64,000 nt of DNA, taken from NCBI RefSeq assembly GCF_029761915.1, contig NZ_CP121695.1, forward strand, positions 5,547,501 through 5,611,500, in the 5' to 3' direction. The notes under the pieces were generated by a model. It worked only from the letters and a program-made list of their open reading frames with translations. It was not told the origin of the DNA and did no database searches. The translations under genes and the position numbers were made by a program. Shown here piece by piece: positions 47,162 through 55,610 of this stretch; within the stretch, counting starts at the first letter, position 1; each line of letters begins with the position of its first letter. This stretch comes from Bradyrhizobium sp. CB1650. GTDB lineage: Bacteria > Pseudomonadota > Alphaproteobacteria > Rhizobiales > Xanthobacteraceae.

Positions 47162-47425
47162 CTAACGGATGATCGTCGTCAGAGACGAATAGCGCTTGCC
47201 GGACCTGGCTTCGCTGGGCGTGAACTGCGCGAACGCGTCGCTGACTCGCGCCGCCGGCGTCGTGCCGTTTGCGAAGCGAAACTCCCGGGGTCGCGGCGCG
47301 TAGAAATCGCTGCTGTAATAGGCGTCATCGAAGCGCGCCTCGCCGAGGCCGAACAATGCGTCGCATACGAACAGAAGCGCGTAGACTCCCGCGACCGCCG
47401 CGACGATCTCCTTGAGAACAGACAT
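47162..47425 (-). CDS. Small protein with one hydrophobic N-terminal helix, unknown function
   Basis: An 87-residue protein with a hydrophobic N-terminal segment (about residues 4-25) and a polar C-terminal part. I choose the ATG at 47425 (MSVLKEI); an upstream start at 47470 would add 15 residues without support. No domain is recognised. The third-position GC bias supports coding. Confidence 0.6.
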   Translation of the reverse strand: MSVLKEIVAAVAGVYALLFVCDALFGLGEARFDDAYYSSDFYAPRPREFRFANGTTPAARVSDAFAQFTPSEARSGKRYSSLTTIIR

Positions 47426-47613
47426 GCCGATGCCCCAACCTTTTCCGGGAAGGATGCACGTCGGTTCCAAAGTGCAGGTTTAAGGCGCCGCGGTTCTTGT
47501 TCGCAGGGTTTGCCGCCGCTGAGCGGATTGCGGACAATTTTACGGATCTTGAAAACGGAGCCCGCCTGACCGGACGATCGGGCGGGCTCCAGGGCTGGCC
47601 GGCTCGGGAGGTA

Positions 47614-49101
47614 TCAGACGGCCAGATTCATCCACACCGCCTTGGGCTCGGTGAAATTGTCGATCGCGGCGGTGCCATGTTCGCGGCCGAGACCGGAATC
47701 GCGCTCGCCGCCCCAGGGCAGGCGGACGTCGGTGTAACCATAGGTGTTCATCCAGACCGTGCCGGCCCGCGCACCCTTGGCAAAACGCTGGAGCTTGCCG
47801 ATGTCGCGACTCCAGACGCCGGCGGCGAGGCTGTAGGCGGTGCCATTGGCGATCCGCAGCGCGTCGGCCTCGTCCTTGAATTTGATGACGCTGACGACGG
47901 GGCCAAAAATCTCCTCCTGCGAGATCCGCATCTCGTGCTCGACGCCGGCGAATACCGCGGGGCTGATGAAGTAGCCACGTTCGCCGACCCGCTCGCCGCC
48001 GGTGACGAGAGCGGCGCCTTCCTTCCGCCCGATGTCGACATAGTCGAGGATCGACTTCATCTGCTTCTCGGAGATCACCGGCCCGAGTGCGGTGTTGCGA
48101 TCGAGCGGATCGCCGATTCTGAGCGATTTGGCGCGCGCGGCCAGCCGCTCGACGACCTCGTCATAGGCCTTCTCCTGCACCAGCACGCGGGAGCCGGCCG
48201 AGCACACCTGGCCGGCGTTGAAGAAGATGCCGGAAGCCGCCGCTTTCGTGGCCGCGTCGAGATCGGCATCGTCGAAGATGACATTGGCCGACTTGCCGCC
48301 GAGCTCGAGCGAGACGCGCTTGAAGTTGCCGGCCGCGCCCTTCATGATTCCGCGCCCCACACCCGGCGAGCCGGTGAAGGTCACCTTGTCGACGTCGGGA
48401 TGATTGACCAGCGCATCGCCGACGACGCGGCCCGGACCGGTGACGACGTTGAAGACGCCGGGCGGCAGGCCCGCGTCGAGGGCAAGCTCCGCGATGCGCA
48501 GCGCCGACAGCGAAGTCAGCTCGGCCGGCTTCATTACGACGGTGCAGCCGCAGGCGAGCGCGGGCGCGAGCTTCCACATGCCGATCATCAGCGGGAAATT
48601 CCACGGCACGATCGCAGCGACCACGCCGACCGGCTCGCGCACGGTGTAGGTCAGGGCGTCGTCGCGCACGGGAACGACGTCGCCGCTGATCTTGTCGGCC
48701 CAGCCGGCATAGTAGATCAGCGTGTCCACCGCCGCCGGGAAATCCTGGCGCAGCGTCGCAGCGATCGGCTTGCCGGCGTCGAGCGACTCGATCTCGACGA
48801 TCGCGTCGGCATGCTGCTTGAGCAGGTTCGCCCAGCGGGAGAGGATCTGGCCACGTTCGGAGGCGCGCATTGTGCGCCACGGGCCTTCGAAGGCCCGGCG
48901 CGCGGCCGCCACGGCAAGGTCGACGTCCACCTCGTTGCCTTCGGCGACGGTGGCGATGACCTGCGCGGTCGCTGGATTGAGTGATTTGAAGGTGCGTCCG
49001 GAGCTTGCGGGGACGCGGCGACCATCGATCAGAAGATGCTGCGGCCGCGACATGAACTCGCCGGCCGGCGAAGGCACAAAGTCATATGCAACAGACATCA
49101 T
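47614..49101 (-). CDS. Aldehyde dehydrogenase (NAD(P)+-dependent)
   Basis: A 495-residue ALDH-superfamily enzyme. The glutamate general base lies in SLELGGKSANVIF, the catalytic Cys in FFNAGQVCSAGSRV, and NFP of VPWNFPL near residue 160 is the substrate/cofactor loop. It oxidises an aldehyde to an acid. It is divergent from the ModE-HTH regulator with palindromes in between, which suggests that regulator controls it. ATG at 49098 is also possible. The aldehyde is unknown; the family includes betaine, phenylacetaldehyde and aliphatic types. Confidence 0.88.
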   Translation of the reverse strand: MMSVAYDFVPSPAGEFMSRPQHLLIDGRRVPASSGRTFKSLNPATAQVIATVAEGNEVDVDLAVAAARRAFEGPWRTMRASERGQILSRWANLLKQHADAIVEIESLDAGKPIAATLRQDFPAAVDTLIYYAGWADKISGDVVPVRDDALTYTVREPVGVVAAIVPWNFPLMIGMWKLAPALACGCTVVMKPAELTSLSALRIAELALDAGLPPGVFNVVTGPGRVVGDALVNHPDVDKVTFTGSPGVGRGIMKGAAGNFKRVSLELGGKSANVIFDDADLDAATKAAASGIFFNAGQVCSAGSRVLVQEKAYDEVVERLAARAKSLRIGDPLDRNTALGPVISEKQMKSILDYVDIGRKEGAALVTGGERVGERGYFISPAVFAGVEHEMRISQEEIFGPVVSVIKFKDEADALRIANGTAYSLAAGVWSRDIGKLQRFAKGARAGTVWMNTYGYTDVRLPWGGERDSGLGREHGTAAIDNFTEPKAVWMNLAV

Positions 49102-49115
49102 ATTTCCTCCTGTTC

Positions 49116-49125
49116 TGGTATACCA
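49116..49125. promoter_or_regulatory. Palindrome TGGTATACCA in the divergent promoter
   Basis: Perfect ten-base palindrome 15 bases upstream of the aldehyde dehydrogenase start. The pattern resembles operators of GntR-type repressors. A related word TGGTATGCCT is at 49160-49169. Confidence 0.55.
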
Positions 49126-49159
49126 AACTAGGAGGCTTTCTGGCGCTGTAAATATGATA

Positions 49160-49169
49160 TGGTATGCCT
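49160..49169. promoter_or_regulatory. Second copy of the palindrome-like word
   Basis: TGGTATGCCT, matching the palindrome at 49116 at eight of ten positions and 44 bases from it, in the space before the regulator gene. Together they could form a two-site operator. Confidence 0.4.
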
Positions 49170-49212
49170 ATGGCCGCCGTATATATGAACTCAACTGCAT
49201 AAAGTCAGCCCC

Positions 49213-50295
49213 ATGCTTCAGATTGAGATTGAGGCCGTCTGGCGGTTTCGCCGGGAAGGCAGCCCGCGCAGCGCGGTGGTCATGCTCGGCGTGCTCAATG
49301 AGATCCGGAAGACCGGGAAGATCACGAGCGCGGCGAGCGATGCGCAGCTCTCTTATCGGCATGTCTGGAATCTGATCGAGCAATGGTCGGAGTTCTTCGG
49401 GACGCCGCTGGTCGAAACCCGGCGCGGCAAGGGCTCTAGGCTCACGCCGTTCGGGGAGCGCCTGGTGTGGGCGGGCGAACGCATGCAGGCGAGGCTCGGT
49501 CCGCAGCTCGACAATCTCGCACAGGAGCTTGCGAGCGAGATCAAGCCGTTCCTCGAGCAGCGTCCCGCGGTGATCCGCGTCCATGCCAGTCACGGCTTTG
49601 CGGTTGCCAAGCTGCGCGAATTCCTCGACCGTGAGCCCGGCATCGGCGTCGACCTGCGCTACGTCAGCAACCAGCATTCGCTCGTCTCGCTCGCCCAGGG
49701 CGCGTGCGACCTCTCCGGCCTGCATCTGCCGCATGGCGCATTGCGGGCACAAGGCATCAAGGCAGCGCGCGAATGGCTCGACCCGCGCGAGGACCGCGTC
49801 ATCAGCTTCGTGACACGCGAGATGGGACTGATGGTCGCGCGCGGCAATCCGCTTCACATCGGATCGATCCAGGACTTGACCTCCCCCAAGGTGCGCTTCG
49901 TCAACCGCGATCACGATTCCGGCACGCGCCTTCTGTTCGATCAGTTGCTCTCGGCGCACGGCATCGACGAGAGCCGCATCAACGGCGCGCAGCAGATCGA
50001 GTTCACCCATGCCGCGGTCGCCGCGTATGTCGCGAGCGGCATGGCGGATGCGAGCTTCGGCGTCGAGGCCGCGGCGCGGCATTTCGGCCTCGATTTCATT
50101 CGCGTCCTCACCGAGGATTATTTCTTCGTCTGCAAGCGCGCGTTCCTCGATGCCGAGCCGATGCGCCGCATTCTCGATATTATCCGCAGCGCCGATTTTC
50201 GTGCCGCCGTCGCCACCCTGCCCGGCTACGTGCCGTCGGATACGGGTGCGGTAACCGGCGTGAAGGCGTTCCTGGAGATGCACGCCGTGCGGTGA
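49213..50295 (+). CDS. Transcriptional regulator with ModE-type HTH and periplasmic-binding-like domain
   Basis: A 360-residue protein. Residues about 1-110 form the ModE N-terminal winged helix-turn-helix (ITSAASDAQLSYRHVWNLIEQW and TRRGKGSRLTPFGERL). Residues about 120-335 form a substrate-binding-protein-like sensor domain (RVHASHGFAVAKLREFLD, ending near FRAAV). There is no TOBE/molybdate-binding domain. It is divergent from an aldehyde dehydrogenase and probably regulates it in response to a small ligand; the ligand is unknown. Its stop is two bases from the convergent UPF0114 gene. Confidence 0.85.
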   Translation: MLQIEIEAVWRFRREGSPRSAVVMLGVLNEIRKTGKITSAASDAQLSYRHVWNLIEQWSEFFGTPLVETRRGKGSRLTPFGERLVWAGERMQARLGPQLDNLAQELASEIKPFLEQRPAVIRVHASHGFAVAKLREFLDREPGIGVDLRYVSNQHSLVSLAQGACDLSGLHLPHGALRAQGIKAAREWLDPREDRVISFVTREMGLMVARGNPLHIGSIQDLTSPKVRFVNRDHDSGTRLLFDQLLSAHGIDESRINGAQQIEFTHAAVAAYVASGMADASFGVEAAARHFGLDFIRVLTEDYFFVCKRAFLDAEPMRRILDIIRSADFRAAVATLPGYVPSDTGAVTGVKAFLEMHAVR

Positions 50296-50297
50296 CC

Positions 50298-50882
50298 TCA
50301 ATGATGCCCGATCTCCTTGCGATGCGCGTTGTCGGCGAGCCGATCGACCCAGGCGATACCGATCGCGGAGACGATGAAGGTCAGATGGATCAGCACCTGC
50401 CACATCACGCCGGACTCGGTGAAATTGCTCCGCGTCGTGCCGAGATTGCCCGCCTCGATGAAGGTTCGAAGCAGCGAGATCGAGGAGATGCCGACGATCG
50501 CCATCGCGAGCTTGATCTTGAGCACGCTGGCGTTGACGTGACTCAGCCATTCCGGCTCGTCCGGATGGCCTCGCAAGTTGAGGCGCGAGACGAAGGTCTC
50601 GTAGCCGCCGACGATGACCATCACCAATAGATTCGAGATCATGACGACATCGATCAGCCCGAGCACGGTGAGCATGATCTGCTGCTCATTGACGTCGAAC
50701 CAGTGCACGGCGAGATGCCAGAGCTCCTTCAGGAACAGCAGCACATAGACCGCCTGCGCGACGATGAGGCCGACATAGAGCGGCAGTTGCAGCCAGCGCG
50801 AGCCGAAGATCAGCTTTGGAAACAGGCCGATCGGCGGCTGGGCCGCGGAACGCACGAAAGGTGCTTGGGCTTCGGACGTCAT
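50298..50882 (-). CDS. UPF0114-family integral membrane protein
   Basis: A 194-residue membrane protein with four hydrophobic helices (about residues 33-55, 70-95, 120-138 and 160-178) and the family segment FGSRWLQLPLYVGL near the start, plus GGYETFVSRL near residue 92. This is the UPF0114 (YqhA/TIGR00645) pattern. Function unknown. It is the last gene of an operon with terC, a small membrane protein and terB; the gap from terC is 33 bases. Confidence 0.88.
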   Translation of the reverse strand: MTSEAQAPFVRSAAQPPIGLFPKLIFGSRWLQLPLYVGLIVAQAVYVLLFLKELWHLAVHWFDVNEQQIMLTVLGLIDVVMISNLLVMVIVGGYETFVSRLNLRGHPDEPEWLSHVNASVLKIKLAMAIVGISSISLLRTFIEAGNLGTTRSNFTESGVMWQVLIHLTFIVSAIGIAWVDRLADNAHRKEIGHH

Positions 50883-50915
50883 TGATTACTCCGGATTGCG
50901 GACAAGAGTTCGGCG

Positions 50916-51554
50916 TCAGAGACTCGCGATGACCGGCGCGAGCTCGAGCGAGCCGCGATAGATCATCTCGAAAGCGACATAGACGATGATGGCGAGGCCG
51001 ACATAGGCGATCCAGCGCTGCTTCTGCAGCACGCGGCCGAGCAGGTCCGCGGCGACGCCCATCAGGGCGACCGACAACAAGAGGCCGAAGGCGAGGATGT
51101 AGGGATGCTCGCGCGCGGCGCCTGCGACCGCCAGCACATTATCGAGCGACATCGAGACGTCGGCAGCGACGATCTGCGCCGCCGCCTGGCCGAACGTTTT
51201 GCGCGGCACCGCTGCCGGGCCGGCTCCGTTGCCGTGGCTGAACGCAAGCTCGCTGCCGTGGGGCGCCTGGTCGCGCAGCTCGCGCCACATCTTCCAGCAC
51301 ACCCATAGCAGCAGCACACCGCCGGCGAGCAGCAGGCCAATCACCTGCAGGAGTTGGGTCGCAATGCCGGCAAAAGCGATACGGAGCGCGGTGGCTGCGG
51401 CGATGCCGACGATGATGGCGCGGCGGCGCTGGTCGGCGGGCAGACCCGCCGCGGCGAGGCCGATGACGACTGCGTTGTCGCCGGCCAGCACAAGGTCGAT
51501 CAGGACGACCTGGAAGAGCGCGGCCAGCGCGTCGGCGGCGAAAAATTCGGTCAT
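50916..51554 (-). CDS. TerC-family integral membrane protein (YjbE-like)
   Basis: A 212-residue polytopic protein with six to seven helices. The conserved IDLVLAGDNAVVIGLAA segment near residue 20 and the ADVSMSLDNVLAVAGAA segment near residue 130 are the two acidic repeats of TerC. TerC proteins are associated with tellurite resistance and, more recently, with manganese export. It overlaps the upstream gene's stop by four bases (ATGA at 51551-51554), so translation is coupled with the small membrane protein. Confidence 0.88.
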   Translation of the reverse strand: MTEFFAADALAALFQVVLIDLVLAGDNAVVIGLAAAGLPADQRRRAIIVGIAAATALRIAFAGIATQLLQVIGLLLAGGVLLLWVCWKMWRELRDQAPHGSELAFSHGNGAGPAAVPRKTFGQAAAQIVAADVSMSLDNVLAVAGAAREHPYILAFGLLLSVALMGVAADLLGRVLQKQRWIAYVGLAIIVYVAFEMIYRGSLELAPVIASL

Positions 51555-51910
51555 GACGGATCATTTTTCGGTGCGGACGGATCGAGCCAATGCGGTTTGC
51601 GCCGCTCGACCCAATCCAGGACCTTCGAGCGCGAGGCGCGCAGTGCGGGCACGTCCTCGGCGAGCAGCGCCAGGCCAAGCGGCAGCATCCAGATGCCGAG
51701 CACCGGCAGGAATGAGAGCACGCCGCCGACGACGAGCAGCGCGCCCGAGGGAATCCTGACCCAGCGGCTCGACGGACGGAGCAGGTAGGAGACGGCATCG
51801 CCCATGCGCGGCGGCAGGCGATGCACGAGCGCGTCAAAACGCGGGTCGCCACCGGCCGGCTGGCCGGTGGCACCCTCACGCGTCGTGCGCTCGCCCGGAA
51901 TCGCGCTCAT
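51551..51910 (-). CDS. Small membrane protein, PGPGW-like
   Basis: A 119-residue protein with a polar N-terminal part, a hydrophobic hairpin (about residues 53-88, PSGALLVVGGVLSFLPVLGIWMLPLGLALLAEDVP) and a short basic tail. It resembles TIGR02611-type putative transmembrane proteins. Both ends overlap neighbours as ATGA: terB upstream (51907-51910) and terC downstream (51551-51554). A role in the TerB-TerC complex is an inference from position. Confidence 0.7.
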   Translation of the reverse strand: MSAIPGERTTREGATGQPAGGDPRFDALVHRLPPRMGDAVSYLLRPSSRWVRIPSGALLVVGGVLSFLPVLGIWMLPLGLALLAEDVPALRASRSKVLDWVERRKPHWLDPSAPKNDPS

Positions 51911-52386
51911 GCTCGCTCCGCAGGGGCCGCAGGTTGCTCGACCCGCGCGGCGCCGGACGGGACCTGCTTTGCCCGCGGCAACACCAGCGTCAGCAGGCGG
52001 AGCAGCTTGATCGCCTGCACCTCGTGAGGATGCACGTCCTCGTCCGCGGCCGCGACGCGCTCGGACAGCTCCATGAGATGGGAGGCGAGCGGCAGATCGG
52101 CGACCGGCCGCAACGTGTCGATCACCACGTTGGCGAAGTCGGGCTGTTCGAGCCGCTCGGCAAGCTCGTCGAACATCGCAATCAGTCTGTCATCATCGAT
52201 GTGCGGAGCCAGGCCGCGATCCCTGATGAAGCGGATCACCTCGTCGCGTTCGACGGGCGAGACGCGACGGTCGGCCACGGCGACGAGCGCGCCGGCGATC
52301 ACCAGCGCCACCGCGGCCTGCTCATTGAGGCTGGACGGCTCCGTGATCTCGATCTCGAGTGGATTTGAATGGTTGGCGTCAGACAT
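51907..52386 (-). CDS. TerB-family protein
   Basis: A 159-residue helical protein with the TerB pattern: ALVAVADRRVSPVERDEVIRFI near residue 34, ERVAAADEDVHPHEVQAIKLL near residue 110. TerB domains bind metals or act as regulators in tellurite-resistance-like modules. It is the first gene of a four-gene operon coupled through ATGA overlaps. A terminal Ala/Pro-rich tail is present. The usual TerD/TerE partners are absent. Confidence 0.85.
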   Translation of the reverse strand: MSDANHSNPLEIEITEPSSLNEQAAVALVIAGALVAVADRRVSPVERDEVIRFIRDRGLAPHIDDDRLIAMFDELAERLEQPDFANVVIDTLRPVADLPLASHLMELSERVAAADEDVHPHEVQAIKLLRLLTLVLPRAKQVPSGAARVEQPAAPAERA

Positions 52387-52691
52387 CGTTGCTCCTCAAC
52401 TTGGCAAATGGCCGCGTGGAGCTGCAATGGGGACGATGTCGGAGAGAACAGACAGGCTGGGCCCGACGATCGGCTGATCCATCGCATTCGCGCGCGGGAC
52501 AGGTCATCCGACATCGCGAGGTTTGCCGACACCGTCGGCGTCCTCGCCAGAGGGGCCCGGATTCTTGTTCTGTTGAGAGATAACGGTGGGGCGATCGGAA
52601 TCAAGGCGCCGCGCATGCGACCAGCGGCCGCATCGGTTCCATGTTGCGGTACGCCCGCAAGCAGGCTCAGGCAGCGGCCACCGCTGCCCCA

Positions 52692-52709
52692 TCCTGGCTT
52701 TCGCCAGGA
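52692..52709. repeat. Short hairpin TCCTGGC/GCCAGGA
   Basis: TCCTGGC (52692-52698) pairs with GCCAGGA (52703-52709) around TTTC. A short perfect intergenic stem, probably part of a REP-like element. Confidence 0.6.
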
Positions 52710-52745
52710 CGACTGTGGGAGATGGGTGCACTCCGCCTCAACATC

Positions 52746-52821
52746 GTCATTGAGCGCAGCGAAGCAATCCAGACTGTCCCTGCGGAAAGACTCTGGATTG
52801 CTTCGCTGCGCTCGCAATGAC
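52746..52821. repeat. Dispersed palindrome, family B (copy 2)
   Basis: GTCATTGAGCGCAGCGAAGCAATCCAGA at the left and its inverted counterpart TCTGGATTGCTTCGCTGCGCTCGCAATGAC ending at 52821 (given here in parts). The pattern matches copy 1 at 30241 with compensating changes between arms, which suggests the structure is maintained. Confidence 0.85.
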
Positions 52822-52920
52822 GGAGTGTGGGTGACGGCGTCGCTCATTCAATTTGCATTGCCAATTGCGGGCGCATCCACGCATTCTCGCGGGACTAACC
52901 GTCCATAACCCCCGCGCGCA

Positions 52921-54474
52921 TCATTCCGGCAGGCCGGCTGCGCGCAGCGCGCGGCCGAGTTTCGATGCCAGCTCCGCCGCGCAATCGACCCCAGCGAACT
53001 GGCGGCCGATGCGGAAGGTCGGCTGCAACTCAAGAACACAAGCGGCGGCCGCCCTCGCCTCGTCGAGCCGGCCGAGCGCAGCGAGCGATGCTGCGAGCTG
53101 GACCCAGGTGATGCTGTGCGCGGGGTTGGCGAGATTGGACTTGTAGGCTGCGCTCGCCGCCTCCGCATGGCGATCTCTGCAGAAATGGCCGAGCGCCTGC
53201 GCATCGTAGGCGGCAAACGCCCACGGATCGAACGGACTGAGGCGCATGCCGCGCTCGCTCCAGTCAATGGCGCGCTCCGCTTGACCGGCCCAGCCGGCGA
53301 CGACGCTGCCGAGAATCCAGGCCAGTGCTGTCGAGGGGCTGAGCGCAAGTGCCGCTTCGAATGCGGCGAAGGCGGCCTGACGGTCGTGAGCGTCCATGCC
53401 GAGCGAGAAACCGGCAAAGGTCAGGGCCAGAGCATCATCGCGCCCGTGCTCGATTGCAAGTCGCGCGTGACGGACTGACGCCAGCCGATCCTCTTCCCTC
53501 AGCCCCGCCCGCAGAAAGCGATTGTGATAGCTCATCGCGGCCAGGCCATGAGCGAGCCCGTAAGTGGGATCGAGCGCCAATGCCCGCTGAAGTTGCGGCA
53601 GCGCGATTGCCGCGCGATCGGGCATGCCCGAGTCGACATCCGGCTGGGCGCGCAGCACGAGTTCGTAGGCGTCGAGACTGTCGGGGCGTTTGCGGCCGAT
53701 GCGCTCGACCTCGGCGCGGCGCAGGCTCGGCTCGATCGCGCCGACCACGGCGAGCGCGATCTCGTCCTGCAACGCGAACAAGTCGCCCACGGTCCGGTCA
53801 TAGCGCTCGGCCCAGATATGTGTGCTGCTTGCGGCGTCGACCAGTTGCGCGTTGATGCGGAGGCGGTCCGCGGCGCGCCGCACGCTGCCCTGCAGGACGT
53901 AGCGCACGCCGAGATCGCGGCCGACCTGCCTGACGTCGGCGACGCGGCCCCGCCAGACGAAGCTGGAACTGCGCGCGATCACGAACAACCATCTGATGCG
54001 CGACAGTCCCGTGATGATGTCGTCAACCATGCCGTCGGCGAACCAGGCGGCTTCACCGGAATGCTCGAACGGCAGCACGGCGACCGAAGGCTTGACCGGC
54101 ACCAACAGCGCGGTCCGATGCCTGGCTTCGTCCGCATTCGCCTCGACGCGTGCCACCGGTGGGCCGACGTAGCGATAGCCGCGACGCGGCAACGTCTCGA
54201 TCCAGCGCCCTCCGCCGTCCTGCTCCAGCGCGCGGCGGAGCGCGGCGATCTGTACCGTCAGATTGCTTTCTTCGACATTGAGCCCCGGCCACGCCGCCTC
54301 GATCAGCGCATCCTTGCTGACCGGCGACCCGGCACGCTCCAACAGGATGCGCAGCAGCGCGGCACCGCGCTGGCCGAGCAAGGTCGACACGCCCGCGCAA
54401 AACAGCGCGCCCGTCTCGGCATCGAGTGCAAAGGCGCCGAACTTGTAGGCCTCTGGTGCGGGCTGCGGGACCAT
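52921..54474 (-). CDS. Winged-helix DNA-binding regulator with TolB-like and TPR-type C-terminal domains
   Basis: A 517-residue protein. Residues about 8-105 form an OmpR/CadC-type winged helix (VSKDALIEAAWPGLNVEESNLTVQ and WIETLPRRGYRYVG). A TolB-like domain with SVAVLPFEHSGEAAWFADGMVDDIITGLSR follows near residue 125, and the rest is TPR-type helical repeats. No transmembrane helix is visible, so it is soluble. The start at ATG 54474 is preferred over a far upstream start that would overlap the divergent cupin gene. It is divergent from that cupin and may regulate it. Confidence 0.82.
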   Translation of the reverse strand: MVPQPAPEAYKFGAFALDAETGALFCAGVSTLLGQRGAALLRILLERAGSPVSKDALIEAAWPGLNVEESNLTVQIAALRRALEQDGGGRWIETLPRRGYRYVGPPVARVEANADEARHRTALLVPVKPSVAVLPFEHSGEAAWFADGMVDDIITGLSRIRWLFVIARSSSFVWRGRVADVRQVGRDLGVRYVLQGSVRRAADRLRINAQLVDAASSTHIWAERYDRTVGDLFALQDEIALAVVGAIEPSLRRAEVERIGRKRPDSLDAYELVLRAQPDVDSGMPDRAAIALPQLQRALALDPTYGLAHGLAAMSYHNRFLRAGLREEDRLASVRHARLAIEHGRDDALALTFAGFSLGMDAHDRQAAFAAFEAALALSPSTALAWILGSVVAGWAGQAERAIDWSERGMRLSPFDPWAFAAYDAQALGHFCRDRHAEAASAAYKSNLANPAHSITWVQLAASLAALGRLDEARAAAACVLELQPTFRIGRQFAGVDCAAELASKLGRALRAAGLPE

Positions 54475-54574
54475 TTCGGGGACATTTTGCAACAATTTCG
54501 GAGGTCTTTCACGATCTTTGGCGGGGGTTAGCGCAGTCTGAAGCTCCCAGTCACGGCAACTTGGAGAGTTGGAG

Positions 54575-55033
54575 ATGAGTGCAAAGCCGATCATCCACAG
54601 ACCCGGGGAAGGCAGGCAAGTCAGGCTGGCCGGCCATCCCATGACATTCCTGGTCACCGGCAACGACACGCGACACACTTCGATGTTCGAGTGGACGATC
54701 CCGGCCGGCTTCTCGACCGGCCTGCATGTCCATCGGGTGCAGGAGGAGACGTTCTATGTCCTGGAGGGCGAGTGTGACTGGCAGGTCGGCAACGAACGCG
54801 TGCGCGCCACGCCCGGCACCTACGTGTTTCTTCCCCCAGGGGTGCCGCACAACATCGGCAACGCGTCCGACAAGGTCGCGCGCGTGCTCATGACCGTGTC
54901 GCCACCCGGCCACGAGCGCTATTTCGAGGAGCTGGCCGAGACCGTGGCACGCGGCGGCGCAGCCGATCCCGAAGCGATCGCTGAACTGCGGGCCCGCTAT
55001 GACACGGATCAGCTATCGGCACTGAAGAGTTAG
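54575..55033 (+). CDS. Cupin-domain protein
   Basis: A 152-residue single-cupin protein with the metal-binding motif set HVHRVQEETFYVLEGE (His, His, Glu) near residue 50 and the second motif PPGVPHNIGN near residue 92. It could be an enzyme or a small-molecule binding protein; no substrate is evident. GGAG precedes the ATG at 54575, which is better than the TTG at 54569. It is divergent from the winged-helix/TPR regulator. Confidence 0.85.
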   Translation: MSAKPIIHRPGEGRQVRLAGHPMTFLVTGNDTRHTSMFEWTIPAGFSTGLHVHRVQEETFYVLEGECDWQVGNERVRATPGTYVFLPPGVPHNIGNASDKVARVLMTVSPPGHERYFEELAETVARGGAADPEAIAELRARYDTDQLSALKS

Positions 55034-55089
55034 CCCCTCTTTTGACGCCATTCGGCGGGGCGCGATCGATAGGCACCGATTGAAGCAAT

Positions 55090-55470
55090 CTAACCCAACC
55101 GCTCGACAAGATGGGCCCGCGACGGCGCAGGTTCGAATCGGTCGCCGAAATATTGCGTTTCGTGAGCGACCTGTCCTTCGCGGAATTCCATGATGCTCAC
55201 CACGTAGGACGGAACACCGTCATAGCTCAGGACGAATTCAGTCACCCAGAGATCGCCTCCGCCGACAATTCGCCGAACCGTGAAGCGCTTCTTGTTCGGC
55301 TGCACGAAACGGCTCTCTTGAATATTCCTCCGGCCGCGGATCCGCTCGCCCGATTGCGGATAATCAAGCACAGCGTCCTCACGATAGATATCGTGTTCGG
55401 CCTCGAAATCGTTTGCGTCCGAAGCATCCCAATGGCGCTGGAGCGCCACCAACCTGGTTCGATCGTCCAT
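55090..55470 (-). CDS. NTF2-like (SnoaL-type) protein
   Basis: A 126-residue single-domain protein of the NTF2-like fold, with RHWDASDANDFEAEHDIYREDAVLDYPQSGE at the N terminus and YVVSIMEFREGQVAHETQYFGDRFEP at the end. Members may be isomerases, cyclases or binding proteins; function unknown. It is divergent from the MocR gene. Confidence 0.8.
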   Translation of the reverse strand: MDDRTRLVALQRHWDASDANDFEAEHDIYREDAVLDYPQSGERIRGRRNIQESRFVQPNKKRFTVRRIVGGGDLWVTEFVLSYDGVPSYVVSIMEFREGQVAHETQYFGDRFEPAPSRAHLVERLG

Positions 55471-55610
55471 CTCGATCTCCGATTCAGGCTTCTCCCGCTT
55501 CGACCCAGCAGGACAAGATTGAAGCCGGCGCCCTCCAGAATGAAGATATACAACGCGGCCCTCACTTCGTACTGATCACGAGCTTGAGAGATCGCTCCTT
55601 CGGGTCGTGG

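Larger units (their letters stand above)
52387..52920. other. Intergenic region with dispersed palindromes
   Basis: About 530 bases without a supported gene between terB and the winged-helix/TPR regulator (both minus strand). It contains a hairpin at 52692-52709 and the family B repeat at 52746-52821. Its first part upstream of the terB ATG is the likely promoter region, but no pair of boxes is clear. Confidence 0.6.

Noticed and set aside
50916..52386. A full tellurite-resistance (ter) operon.
   Set aside because: TerA, TerD, TerE and TerZ are absent; only TerB- and TerC-type proteins are present with two unrelated membrane proteins.
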